A stretch of DNA of 8,733 nt, from positions 1 through 8,733 of the forward strand of contig VSOD01000163.1 in NCBI GenBank assembly GCA_009774655.1, written 5' to 3'. Positions within the stretch are counted from its first letter, which is position 1. Each line of letters starts with the position of its first letter. The stretch is from Lachnospiraceae bacterium. Its GTDB lineage: Bacteria > Bacillota_A > Clostridia > Lachnospirales > Lachnospiraceae. Below are positions 1 through 7,265 of the stretch, in pieces. The notes below the pieces were generated by a model. The model had not been told where the DNA came from. It saw only the letters and a program-made list of their open reading frames with translations, and did no database searches. The position numbers and the translations under genes are program-made.

Positions 1-119
1 TTATTTTTATAATATTTCACATAACTGTAATTATCAAGCTTTGCATTTTCCAATAAATTATAGGGTGATATAATTGGGGAATATAACATATCATAAATTT
101 TCTTAATGTAAGCATCCAT
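1..119 (-). CDS. Partial hypothetical protein, N-terminal 39 codons only
   Basis: The ATG at 119 is preceded by a near-ideal ribosome binding site (AGGAGG, then seven bases), which is the main reason to accept this short piece as a gene. The frame stays open to the window edge for 39 codons and continues outside. The visible N-terminus begins MDAYIKKIYD and is rich in Tyr, Ile, Lys and Asn, as expected for AT-rich DNA; I see no signal peptide, membrane helix or known motif. It starts 19 bases after the helicase stop codon, so the two are very probably co-transcribed, and this protein is a likely functional partner of the helicase. I do not recognise the family and assign no function. Confidence 0.6.
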   Translation of the reverse strand, partial: MDAYIKKIYDMLYSPIISPYNLLENAKLDNYSYVKYYKN

Positions 120-138
120 AACTGTTCCTCCTAAATCA

Positions 139-2059
139 TCAATCGTCATTATCTAAATGTAAATACTCACTCAATACCTTTTCAACAAATTCTTCTGCAA
201 TCATCAGCTTTTCAAAAGCTATATCAAAGTCTGTCACTTTCCATTCTTCGCGTTTCTTTCCAACTGTATTCCGTAAATATGTGTTAAAATACATAGCCAA
301 CATCGCTCCATTATCAGATGCTTTAGTTTTTATCCAAGCATATTTTCCATGAAACAAGCGACAATTTGCTAAATTCTTTTCTGACTGATTTATATGAAAC
401 CTAGTAATTAATTGCGGAACTAATATCTCCCTTATCTGATCATCAAGACTTTTCTTCCTGTTAGCAAAATACAAATCCGGACGTTTAAATAATGCAGTAT
501 CTTTAGTCCTTGTTTGGTTATAGATCGCCAGTGCCTGTTCGTAGTCAATGTGAAGCAATTCCTGCAATTTATCAATACTTTCTTTTTGCTTCTTCTCTTC
601 CTCTTTTTGTTTTTTTATTAGTTCAGTGTTTAGATATGTATCTGTCGTTAAAGTACCCGTTCCTTGTTCTTTTGCAAGCCCAAGCGGTATTATATCTGCA
701 CTTGTTCCTGAAGAATTTCCTTCGGACGGATTACCGCTATCATCCAAAAAATTTTCTTCTTGTAAATGTTTAATTACTTCGCTTTCTTGTAGCTCTACTT
801 TATACTTTTCCCAAAGGTCTGCTAATTGCAAATTATGATGCGATACAATATCCGCTATATTATCATCTGTTTTCTCAACTTCCTCCTCTGGAATGACCCT
901 TAAAACTCTACCTATAAATTGCTCATATGGAAGTTCACTTCTAAATGGTCTAAATATAGCTGCAATACTAAGGTAGGGATGGTCATAACCCTCACCAAGC
1001 ATTGCCACATGGATGATAACATCTAAACGATGATTTTCTATATTTTGCTTTGTTTCATCTTGTTTTTCTGGCATTTGCTTACTATGTATAACTTCTGCCC
1101 TGTACCCATTTTCTATGTATAGTTGTTTTATTTCTTCTGCATGATCAATACTACATGCCACTGCTATAATTTTATGAGGAACTTTAGATGTGTCTCTTCT
1201 TTTATTCTCTAATAGCTTAATGCTCTCCTTTACAACGCTTTCTGAACACTCCTTGGAAAAAGCTACCGAACGCCTTATCCAATCCTCATCACGTAATCCT
1301 AACTCTAATAACTGTTCCACAGTATATTGTTTTGTTTCGTCTTTATCAATTGTCAGTAGTAACTGCTCTGGTATATATTCTATATTTCTAAGAGATTTAA
1401 CATACCCTTTTGCCATAGCCTGGCTTAATTTATATTTGTACACCAGTTCGCCAGCCAACTCCACGCCATCCGTTCGAATTGGCGTTCCAGTCAATTTGAC
1501 AATTTTTGCTTTGTCGAAATGATTAATAGTTTCAACCCATGTATTTGCAGTTGAATGGTGTGCCTCATCAATAATAATCATATCAAAATAATCTTTAGGC
1601 AAATAGTTCAAAGGCGATTTTGTAAGCCTTGCCTGTAATTTATGGATATTTAAAACTACTATATTTGCTGCATCTAAAATCTCATTTTTCATACCGCCCG
1701 AAAACTCTACCAAAGTGGGGGGTTTCATCAATCCTATCAAATATTTTTCTTTTATACCAAAAACTTTCCGGATTCTCTGGATCTAACGAATCAACTACAG
1801 TATCTTTAATTGTAAGCTGAGGCGTGATTATTAATGATCTGCCCTCGCAAATATGAAATGGCAGCAACCCCATTAAACCAGTTTTTCCGACTCCTGTCGG
1901 AAGTACAACGATTGCATGTGTATTCTTTTTGTTTCTTACAATAAAATGCTCATATACCTTATAATATCCCTGTATTTGTGGTTCTCGCAACTCATCGTTA
2001 CCATATATATGGGGATTTGCAGTTCCAAAATAATGTTCATTGTATTCTAATTTCGACAT
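139..2059 (-). pseudogene. DEAD/DEAH-box superfamily 2 helicase, interrupted by a +1 frameshift
   Basis: This is a superfamily 2 ATP-dependent helicase or translocase (Res-subunit/SSL2-like) read in two frames. The 5' piece runs from ATG 2059 to a stop near 1682; the 3' piece covers about 1740 to 139. Removing one C from the C6 run at 1717-1722 joins them into an uninterrupted 639-residue protein. In the joined numbering: a RExQ-type Q-motif region near 25-30, Walker A (PTGVGKT) at 54-60, DEAH at 164-167, motif III (TGTP) at 190-193, motif V (LGEGYD) near 354-359, motif VI (QFIGRVLR) at 380-387, a charged Lys/Glu coiled-coil stretch near 479-503, then a C-terminal domain I do not recognise. 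ATG 2059 follows GAGGTG closely (2063-2068); a GTG at 2065 is less likely. Such helicases occur in restriction, anti-phage and mobile-element modules; the exact system is unknown. The break may be a real mutation, a switchable tract or a homopolymer sequencing error. Confidence 0.85.
1717..1722 (-). other. C6 homopolymer at the helicase frameshift
   Basis: The coding strand reads GATGAAACCCCCCACTTTGG. With six C the 5' frame gives Asp-Glu-Thr-Pro-His-Phe and soon stops. With five C it gives Asp-Glu-Thr-Pro-Thr-Leu-Val-Glu-Phe and continues to the natural end at 139. The distance from ATG 2059 to the stop becomes 1920 bases, an exact multiple of three. The run is therefore the most economical site for the frame break. 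Confidence 0.8.
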
Positions 2060-2065
2060 AAACAC

Positions 2066-2269
2066 CTCAATATTTTCATTTTTATTATGTATATAAATTT
2101 GTTTCTATATTTTTAGAATAAAACACAATATGTTTTGTATAATACTACCAAAAATAAGAAGCGAATACAATTGACATTTTGCACGAAATATATAAATCAT
2201 CTATTCCATGTATTTTCTGGCAAACACTTTACCTCTGTTAAGAATATGATAAGAACCATAAACTTTACA
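2066..2269 (-). other. AT-rich intergenic region between spmA and the helicase
   Basis: This stretch should hold the helicase promoter and marks the composition break between the GC-richer core and the AT-rich accessory segment. I see no convincing intrinsic terminator for spmA. Two weak sigma-A-like candidates face the helicase: TTGCCA, 16 bases, GATGAT (2223 to 2196) and TTGTAT, 17 bases, TAGTAT (2170 to 2142). Neither is strong enough to call. A short inverted repeat, AAAACA/TGTTTT with a five-base loop (2120-2136), lies just downstream of the second candidate and could be an operator, but it may be chance in AT-rich DNA. Confidence 0.4.
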
Positions 2270-2938
2270 TTACCTGCTTTTATCCATTATTTTACAATAT
2301 AAGACCGCCACAGCCGTACTCACAAACGTCGCCACAATCGCCGGCCCGATAATCCCCGCCGGGTTCACGCTCCCGTACTGCTGCCTGTAAGCAATCATAT
2401 TAACGGGAATAAGCTGCAGCGAAGAGATATTCAAAATCAAAAACGTACACATCTCATTACTGGCAATCCGCTCCTTCTTTCGTCCCACCTGTTCCATGGA
2501 CGCCAAAGTATCTGGCGTTTTTCCACCGTTTTTGCCGTCTCCCGCCAAATACCCCGGCGTCCCCCTCTCCGCCTCCAGCTTCGCCAGCTCCTCCATCGCC
2601 TTTAACCCCGCTGGCGTGCAGGCCCACCCCAGCCCCAGCACATTTGCGATCAGATTCGTCGCGATATACTCCCTGGCCGGATGTCCCTCGGGAATCCGCG
2701 GAAACAGAAATCTGATAAAAGGCTGTATCCCGCGGGTCAGTTTCGCGATCAGGCCTGACTTCTGTGCGATCTCCATGAGTCCCACCCACAAAGCCATCAC
2801 ACCGATCATCGTAATACACAATGATACTGCGTCTCCGGCGGAATCCAGAGCGGCATTGGTCACTTCCGCCATCTTCCCGGCTATCGCCCCATACACCACT
2901 CCGATCAAGATCATAAAAGCCCAGATATAATTCAGCAT
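2270..2938 (-). CDS. spmA: Spore maturation protein A
   Basis: This is a 222-residue membrane protein of the nucleoside-recognition (Gate) domain family. In Bacillus subtilis SpmA acts with SpmB in spore core dehydration and heat resistance, in the mother-cell compartment. The start MLNYIWAFMI matches the family N-terminus. Hydrophobic segments lie near residues 4-20, 38-56, 92-110, 163-184 and 192-216. Family signatures include LFPRIPEGHPA (78-88), the ATNLIANVLGLG stretch (93-104) and PAGLKAMEEL (109-118). It is about 25 residues longer than the B. subtilis protein because of a hydrophilic Gly/Lys-rich insert around 126-160, between two membrane segments. An in-frame TAA lies just upstream of the ATG, fixing the start, yet no Shine-Dalgarno sequence precedes it (CTCTTTTTAATTT). 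A sigma-E promoter lies about 95 bases upstream. spmB, its usual neighbour, is absent downstream. Confidence 0.93.
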   Translation of the reverse strand: MLNYIWAFMILIGVVYGAIAGKMAEVTNAALDSAGDAVSLCITMIGVMALWVGLMEIAQKSGLIAKLTRGIQPFIRFLFPRIPEGHPAREYIATNLIANVLGLGWACTPAGLKAMEELAKLEAERGTPGYLAGDGKNGGKTPDTLASMEQVGRKKERIASNEMCTFLILNISSLQLIPVNMIAYRQQYGSVNPAGIIGPAIVATFVSTAVAVLYCKIMDKSR

Positions 2939-2950
2939 AAATTAAAAAGA

Positions 2951-3008
2951 GCATGTACCTGCCGTCGTGCAATGAAAGAATACCCTTCATAATATGGCCT
3001 ATACATGC
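2951..3008 (-). other. Nested stem-loop in the spmA leader
   Basis: The outer stem pairs GCATGTA (3008-3002) with TACATGC (2957-2951), seven perfect pairs. Inside it, 2990-2984 pairs with 2978-2972 (ATGAAGG with CTTTCAT, seven pairs including one G-U) around a five-base loop. The whole structure would lie in the RNA made from the sigma-E promoter and ends 12 bases before the spmA ATG, with a U-rich stretch (TCTTTTTAATTT) between. It could affect translation of a gene that lacks a visible ribosome binding site, or act as an attenuator. The structure is seen; the role is inference. Confidence 0.35.
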
Positions 3009-3032
3009 TGTTTCTCCATTTTTTATTAAAAT

Positions 3033-3061
3033 AATGTATGCGGCACTGCTGATCAATATGC
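3033..3061 (-). promoter_or_regulatory. Sigma-E (mother-cell sporulation) promoter for spmA
   Basis: On the minus strand the -35 box GCATATT (3061-3055) and the -10 box CATACATT (3040-3033) are separated by 14 bases (3054-3041). Both boxes match the B. subtilis sigma-E consensus (KMATATT, 14-15 bases, CATACA-T) at every position. The expected transcript would start near 3025-3028 and give a leader of about 90 bases. spmA belongs to the sigma-E regulon in B. subtilis, so motif, orientation and target agree. It also argues that the gap downstream of fabH is regulatory and not coding. Confidence 0.85.
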
Positions 3062-3167
3062 CTCCCGCGAGAGAATCATCCCTGTTCTGCAGCGCAAACA
3101 AAAACTCCACGCCTCTGCTTTCCCGCCGCTTTACCATAAAAGGCAAAATAGAAAGCAAAAAATGCTT

Positions 3168-4136
3168 TTACCACTCGATCACCGCCGAAGCCCACGTCAG
3201 CCCGCCGCCAAATCCGGACAACGCAATCTTCATCCCCGGCTTCAAAAGTCCCTTCCGGTTCATCTCATCCAGCAGGATCGGCACACTGGCCGCCGATATA
3301 TTCCCGCAGTGATCCAGACTGATGGGGAATTTATCCTCCGCCACCTTAAGCCGCTTTGCCACCGACTGCAGAATCCTTATATTCGCCTGATGCAGTGCAA
3401 AATACTCGATCTCTTCCACCGCAAGCCCGGCCGCCCGGATCGTCCTCTGCAAAGAATGAGGCACCGCCGTCACCGCAAACTTATAGACCTCCTGCCCGTC
3501 CATATGCACATACGAATATTCCTTCGACGTCTCCACCAGCGGATTGTTATTGGAACGTCCTCTGCAGGCCAGCACGCCGCCTTTTATCCCGTCGGATCCC
3601 TGGTCAAAGGCAAGTAATCCCGCCGTTCCCTCTTCCGCGCGCACGACTGCCGCCCCGGCGCCATCGCCGAACAGGACGCAGGTACTTCTGTCGTTCCAGT
3701 CCATGATCCTGGACAGTGTCTCCGCCCCCAGGATCAGCGCCGTCTTATAAACACCCGTCTGTAGATAGGCATTCGCAATGTTTAAGGCAAACATAAAGCC
3801 TGCGCAGGCCGCGTTGATATCGAACGCCACTGCATTCACCGCTCCGATCTGTGCCTGCACTTCGCACGCACAGGAGGGCGTCACATGATCCGCCGATAAA
3901 GTGCCTACAATGATCAGATCGATCTCCTCTGCCGACACACCCGCATCCTCCATGGCGCGCCTTGCCGCTTCGGAGGACATACCGGCAGTCGTCTCTTCCT
4001 TCACCAAATGACGCTCTCTGATGCCCGTGCGGCTGCTGATCCACTCGTCCGAAGTATCCATAATCTTTGATAAATCATCATTTGTCACGATAGTTGCAGG
4101 CAGACAGCTGCCTGTTCCTATAATTCTCGCTCTCAT
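3168..4136 (-). CDS. fabH: 3-oxoacyl-ACP synthase III (initiating condensing enzyme)
   Basis: FabH condenses a short acyl-CoA primer (acetyl-CoA or a branched acyl-CoA) with malonyl-ACP to start each fatty acid chain in the cytoplasm. The 322-residue protein has the normal length and thiolase fold. The catalytic triad is complete: Cys111 in NAACAGFMFAL, His249 in ALHQANIRI and Asn279 in CGNISAASVP. The DTSDEWISSRTGIRER signature (27-42) and the C-terminal SGFGGGLTWAS (307-317) are also typical. I chose ATG 4136 because GAGGGAG lies just upstream; a GTG at 4148 would add four residues but lacks a good ribosome binding site. It begins 23 bases after fabK and is the last gene of the cluster, whereas clostridial clusters often place it first. 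A weak AT-rich hairpin overlaps its stop codon. Confidence 0.96.
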   Translation of the reverse strand: MRARIIGTGSCLPATIVTNDDLSKIMDTSDEWISSRTGIRERHLVKEETTAGMSSEAARRAMEDAGVSAEEIDLIIVGTLSADHVTPSCACEVQAQIGAVNAVAFDINAACAGFMFALNIANAYLQTGVYKTALILGAETLSRIMDWNDRSTCVLFGDGAGAAVVRAEEGTAGLLAFDQGSDGIKGGVLACRGRSNNNPLVETSKEYSYVHMDGQEVYKFAVTAVPHSLQRTIRAAGLAVEEIEYFALHQANIRILQSVAKRLKVAEDKFPISLDHCGNISAASVPILLDEMNRKGLLKPGMKIALSGFGGGLTWASAVIEW

Positions 4137-4159
4137 CTTCTCCCTCACAACTCATCGAT

Positions 4160-5224
4160 TTATTTAACAGGCCGAAACTCCTCCATGATATCCCTCACAT
4201 GCTCCAGTTTCGTAGCCCGGTAAGCATTCGCCCCGCAGAACAAAAGTCCTTCTCCGGTCTTGCCCTTCACCGCATTGACCAGCGCATCCGTGATGCAGTA
4301 AGGCGTCTCTTCCGGCTTGCAGGTACTGATGCAGAGATGACATCTTCCGTGCGGAATCCGCCCCTCCTTCGCCCTTTTCATAAAAGGATTCAGAATCGCT
4401 CTTCCCGGCATCCCCACCGGACTCTGTACGATAACAATATCTTCTTTCTTCGCATCAATGTAACTCTGTTTGTATGCATCCGACGCATCACATTCATAGG
4501 TGGTCACGAACCGCGTCGCCACCTGCACGCCGTCCGCGCCCATTTCCAGATAGCGCTCCATATCCTCACGGTTATAGACACCGCCGGCCATGATTACCGG
4601 AATCTTCGCGTCATGCTCCGCCGCGGTCTCTTCCACTTTCTGAATGATCTGCCGTACTTCTTCATCATAATGAAGCGCTTCGATATCGTCAAGCTGTTCC
4701 CTGTGAAAGCCGAGATGCCCGCCGGCCAGCGGTCCTTCGATGATCACCGCATCCGGCAGCCTCGTATACTTTTTCCACCAGTAGCGCAGGATCACCTGTG
4801 CTGACTTTACGCTGGACACGATAGGAGCCAGTTTTGTCTTCGCAGTTCCCACCAGCTTCGGCAGCTCCATGGGCAGTCCCGCACCGGAAATAATCAGATC
4901 GATGCCCGCTTCCACAGCCGCTTTCACATATTCCTCGTATTTTCTCGTGGCCACCATAATATTGACGCCCAGAATACCGCCCTTTGCGATCTCACGCGCT
5001 TTCCGGATCTCTGTCCCTATGGCACGCAGATTGGCGCAGATGGGATCCGTATCAAAATCCGGCTCCCTGTACCCGATCTGCGCCGTCGAGATCACGCCGA
5101 TCCCGCCCTCCGCCGCCACTGCGCCGGCCAGAGAGGACAAACTCACGCCCACGCCCATGCCGCCCTGAATCAAAGGAACCTTCGCCACCAGATCTCCTAT
5201 TACAAGAGGTTTTACAATTCCCAT
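4160..5224 (-). CDS. fabK: FabK-type enoyl-ACP reductase II (NPD-family flavoprotein) with C-terminal cysteine cluster
   Basis: This is a TIM-barrel FMN oxidoreductase of the nitronate monooxygenase/FabK family (354 residues). Its location in the fab cluster, with no fabI, fabL or fabV visible, suggests the last step of elongation, reducing trans-2-enoyl-ACP with NAD(P)H. Visible features are IQGGMGVGVS (19-28), SGAGLP (113-118), EGPLAGGHLG (163-172) with His170 at the place of the FabK catalytic histidine, AGGV (213-216) and ATRF (236-239). It is some 30-40 residues longer than streptococcal FabK. The extra C-terminal part holds Cys295, Cys298, Cys302 and Cys310 (CX2CX3CX7C), plus Cys330, resembling a metal or Fe-S site. 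The ATG at 5224 follows a GAAGG ribosome binding site, 47 bases after fabZ. A related NPD-family oxidoreductase with another substrate cannot be excluded. Confidence 0.85.
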   Translation of the reverse strand: MGIVKPLVIGDLVAKVPLIQGGMGVGVSLSSLAGAVAAEGGIGVISTAQIGYREPDFDTDPICANLRAIGTEIRKAREIAKGGILGVNIMVATRKYEEYVKAAVEAGIDLIISGAGLPMELPKLVGTAKTKLAPIVSSVKSAQVILRYWWKKYTRLPDAVIIEGPLAGGHLGFHREQLDDIEALHYDEEVRQIIQKVEETAAEHDAKIPVIMAGGVYNREDMERYLEMGADGVQVATRFVTTYECDASDAYKQSYIDAKKEDIVIVQSPVGMPGRAILNPFMKRAKEGRIPHGRCHLCISTCKPEETPYCITDALVNAVKGKTGEGLLFCGANAYRATKLEHVRDIMEEFRPVK

Positions 5225-5271
5225 CCGCTTTGCCCTTCTAACATCCTTTCCTCATTCCGAAGCGTCACAAT

Positions 5272-5706
5272 TTAAGCTTCCCCGATCGCAAAGGTCAGTT
5301 CCGCCTGTGTCACCAGTTTCCCGTCTACATACGCTTTCGCCGCGCCCACACCGATGGGCCCCTTGATCTTAATGATCTCCGTCTCCAGCGTCAGCACATC
5401 GCCCGGCACCACTTTTCCCTTAAATTTCGCGTTATTGATCGCCGCGAAATATGCCGTTTTCCCTTTATACTCCGACTGGCTCAAGATCGCCACCGCTCCC
5501 GTCTGGGCCAGCGCCTCCACGATGAGCACACCCGGCATCACCGGCTCCTGCGGAAAATGTCCCGCAAAAAAGGGCTCATTATAGGATACACACTTTTTCG
5601 CCACAACCCTTTTGCCTTCCTCCAGCTCCTCGATCGTGTCGATCAGCATAAAAGGCTGCCTGTGGGGAATGATTTTCATAATTTCCTTCGCCGTCATAAG
5701 TGACAT
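5272..5706 (-). CDS. fabZ: 3-hydroxyacyl-ACP dehydratase
   Basis: FabZ removes water from 3-hydroxyacyl-ACP to give trans-2-enoyl-ACP. The 144-residue hot-dog-fold protein has normal length. The N-terminal IMKIIPHRQPFMLID region (9-23) is typical, and the active-site pair is intact: His50 in FFAGHFPQEPVMPG and Glu64 in IVEALAQTGA. ATG 5706 was chosen because AGGAGG lies seven bases upstream. A longer frame starting at 5757 is unlikely: its extra 17 residues are hydrophilic, unlike the family, and span the ribosome binding site. It lies between fabF (111-base gap) and fabK (47-base gap). In many clostridial clusters accB sits between fabF and fabZ; here it is missing. A hairpin precedes the ribosome binding site directly. 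Confidence 0.96.
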   Translation of the reverse strand: MSLMTAKEIMKIIPHRQPFMLIDTIEELEEGKRVVAKKCVSYNEPFFAGHFPQEPVMPGVLIVEALAQTGAVAILSQSEYKGKTAYFAAINNAKFKGKVVPGDVLTLETEIIKIKGPIGVGAAKAYVDGKLVTQAELTFAIGEA

Positions 5707-5721
5707 CTTATCTCCTCCTTC

Positions 5722-5741
5722 GGCATGATTTTCGCCATGCC
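5722..5741 (-). other. Hairpin directly upstream of the fabZ ribosome binding site
   Basis: The minus strand reads GGCATG, eight bases, CATGCC: a perfect six-pair stem, with a possible seventh G-U pair closing a six-base loop. Its 3' arm ends two bases before the AGGAGG of fabZ. There is no U-run after it, so it is not an intrinsic terminator. It may mark an mRNA processing or stability site or tune fabZ translation. The pairing is seen; the role is speculative. Confidence 0.35.
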
Positions 5742-5817
5742 TTATCCAGCTTTTCACTCTGCTGTCACCAATCTTCTACATCCTGCGGAAAATATCCGTA
5801 TTTCGAGTATTCCCAAT

Positions 5818-7053
5818 CTATCCGTGATATTTCTTCACCAGAAGGCTGGCATTGTGTCCGCCAAACCCCAGCGAATTGGACAGTGCATACTCCACGTCCT
5901 CCGTATATGCCTCCTTACAGTAGTTCAGATCCAGCTCCTCGTCCGGCACCTCGTAACCTACTGTTCTGTGAATATATCCTTCTTCGATCTCTTTCACACA
6001 CGTCACAAACTCGATGGCGCCCGCCGCACCCAGCAGATGGCCCACCATGGATTTGGTGGAATTGATCTTGATATTCTTTGCATGATCGCCGAACAGTAAC
6101 TTGATCGCTCTCGTCTCAAACAGGTCATTGTGATGCGTGCCCGTCCCGTGCGCATTGATATACGTGATATCTTCCTTTGCAAGACCCGCATCCGCCACCG
6201 CGTACTCCATGGCTTTGGCCGCCCCGGCGCCGTCTTCCGCCGGCGAAGTGATATGATAAGCATCGGAAGAGCAGCCATAACCGGCCACCTCCGCATAGAT
6301 TTTTGCGCCTCTCGCTTTGGCGTGCTCCAGCTCTTCCAATACTACCACAGCCGCCCCTTCTCCCATCACGAAGCCGCCCCGCTCCTTGTCAAAAGGAATC
6401 GAACACCGCTGCGGATCCTCACTGGTCGACAACGCCGTCAACGCCGAAAAACCGCCCACACCGATAGGACAGATGCTGCCCTCCGTGCCGCCCGCGATCA
6501 TCACTTCGGCGTCCCCGTACTGAATGGCACGGAACGCTTCACCGATGGAATTTGTGCCCGTAGCGCAGGCCGTCACCACATTAATGCTCTTGCCTCTTAG
6601 CCCAAACTGGATCGACACGTTGCCGGCCGCCATATTGGAGATCGTCAGCGGCACAAAAAGCGGCTCGATCCTGCCCGGCCCTTTTTCCAACATTCTGCTG
6701 TGGGAACGCTCTATCGCCTGCAGGGAACCCGTCCCGGATCCCACAGACACACCCACACGCCAGGGATCCTCCTTCTCCATATCAAGTCCCGCATCCTCCA
6801 TGGCTTCCTTTGTCGCCGCCACCGCGTACTGAGAGAAAAGCTCCATCCGCTTAGCCGCTTTGAAATCCATATAGTCCTTTCCTGCAAAGCCCTTGACTTC
6901 CGCCGCCAGTTTGCATTTATAATCCGCCGTATCAAATCTGGTGATCCTGTCAAAACCGATTTTACCTTCCCGAATGCCGGCCCAGAACTCGTCGCCACTC
7001 AGTCCGATCGGCGTGATCGCACCCATACCCGTTACTACTACTCTTCTGCTCAT
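5818..7053 (-). CDS. fabF: 3-oxoacyl-ACP synthase II (elongating condensing enzyme)
   Basis: FabF extends acyl-ACP by two carbons from malonyl-ACP. The 411-residue protein has the expected length and the KAS I/II thiolase fold. The Cys-His-His triad is intact: Cys163 in VVTACATGTNSIG, His302 in INAHGTGTHHND and His339 in KSMVGHLLGAAGA, at positions almost equal to those of E. coli FabF. The glycine-rich NSLGFGGHNAS (393-403) carries the gating phenylalanine. ATG 7053 (MSRRVVVTGMGA) has GGAGG five bases upstream; the frame stays open back to 7128, but those 25 residues are low-complexity Glu/Lys-rich and not part of the family. It follows fabG after a 212-base gap, the longest inside the cluster, where I see no convincing gene. 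Confidence 0.96.
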   Translation of the reverse strand: MSRRVVVTGMGAITPIGLSGDEFWAGIREGKIGFDRITRFDTADYKCKLAAEVKGFAGKDYMDFKAAKRMELFSQYAVAATKEAMEDAGLDMEKEDPWRVGVSVGSGTGSLQAIERSHSRMLEKGPGRIEPLFVPLTISNMAAGNVSIQFGLRGKSINVVTACATGTNSIGEAFRAIQYGDAEVMIAGGTEGSICPIGVGGFSALTALSTSEDPQRCSIPFDKERGGFVMGEGAAVVVLEELEHAKARGAKIYAEVAGYGCSSDAYHITSPAEDGAGAAKAMEYAVADAGLAKEDITYINAHGTGTHHNDLFETRAIKLLFGDHAKNIKINSTKSMVGHLLGAAGAIEFVTCVKEIEEGYIHRTVGYEVPDEELDLNYCKEAYTEDVEYALSNSLGFGGHNASLLVKKYHG

Positions 7054-7265
7054 ATCTGCCTCCGTTTTCTTTCCTGATTCTGTTTCCTTTTCGCCCTGTG
7101 CCTGTATCGCCATACACATGCATACCATATTTTCAAGTTTTCCGGCATATCCTTACACGGCCGTTCCTGATCTGACCGCCAAAGATGCAGCGCCCGTTTC
7201 TTCCGAACCACTGCTGCGGCGATCACACCCTCTATCCTGCCTTCCGCATGATCCTCGTAATTGCC

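Noticed and set aside
139..1740. The 3' helicase piece as an independent gene starting with TTG near 1740
   Set aside because: It would lack the Walker A motif, has no ribosome binding site, and its first residues overlap the 5' piece out of frame. A single-base frameshift in one gene explains both pieces.
2171..2196. TTGACA with TATAAA on the plus strand as a promoter
   Set aside because: The boxes are only 14 bases apart and no plus-strand gene follows; it points into spmA from its 3' end. Such matches are common in AT-rich DNA.
2457..3158. A 233-codon open frame overlapping spmA in another frame and covering the fabH-spmA gap
   Set aside because: It starts with TTG, has no ribosome binding site, overlaps most of spmA out of frame, and its unique part contains the sigma-E promoter and leader structure. 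Its first 70 codons look mildly protein-like, but no family is recognisable.
3151..3169. AAAGCA/TGCTTT hairpin with a five-base loop at the fabH stop as an intrinsic terminator
   Set aside because: The stem has only six mostly A-U pairs and the following tract (CTATTTTG) is interrupted. The location is sensible for the end of the fab operon, but the structure is too weak to call.
7054..7265. Possible small gene between fabG and fabF, open from the fabG stop to a TGA overlapping the fabF ATG
   Set aside because: It has no ATG, only a GTG with a weak site, and the product of about 57 residues is an improbable Arg/Lys-rich string. The 25-residue extension of fabF in this gap is also rejected, because the family N-terminus and GGAGG support ATG 7053.
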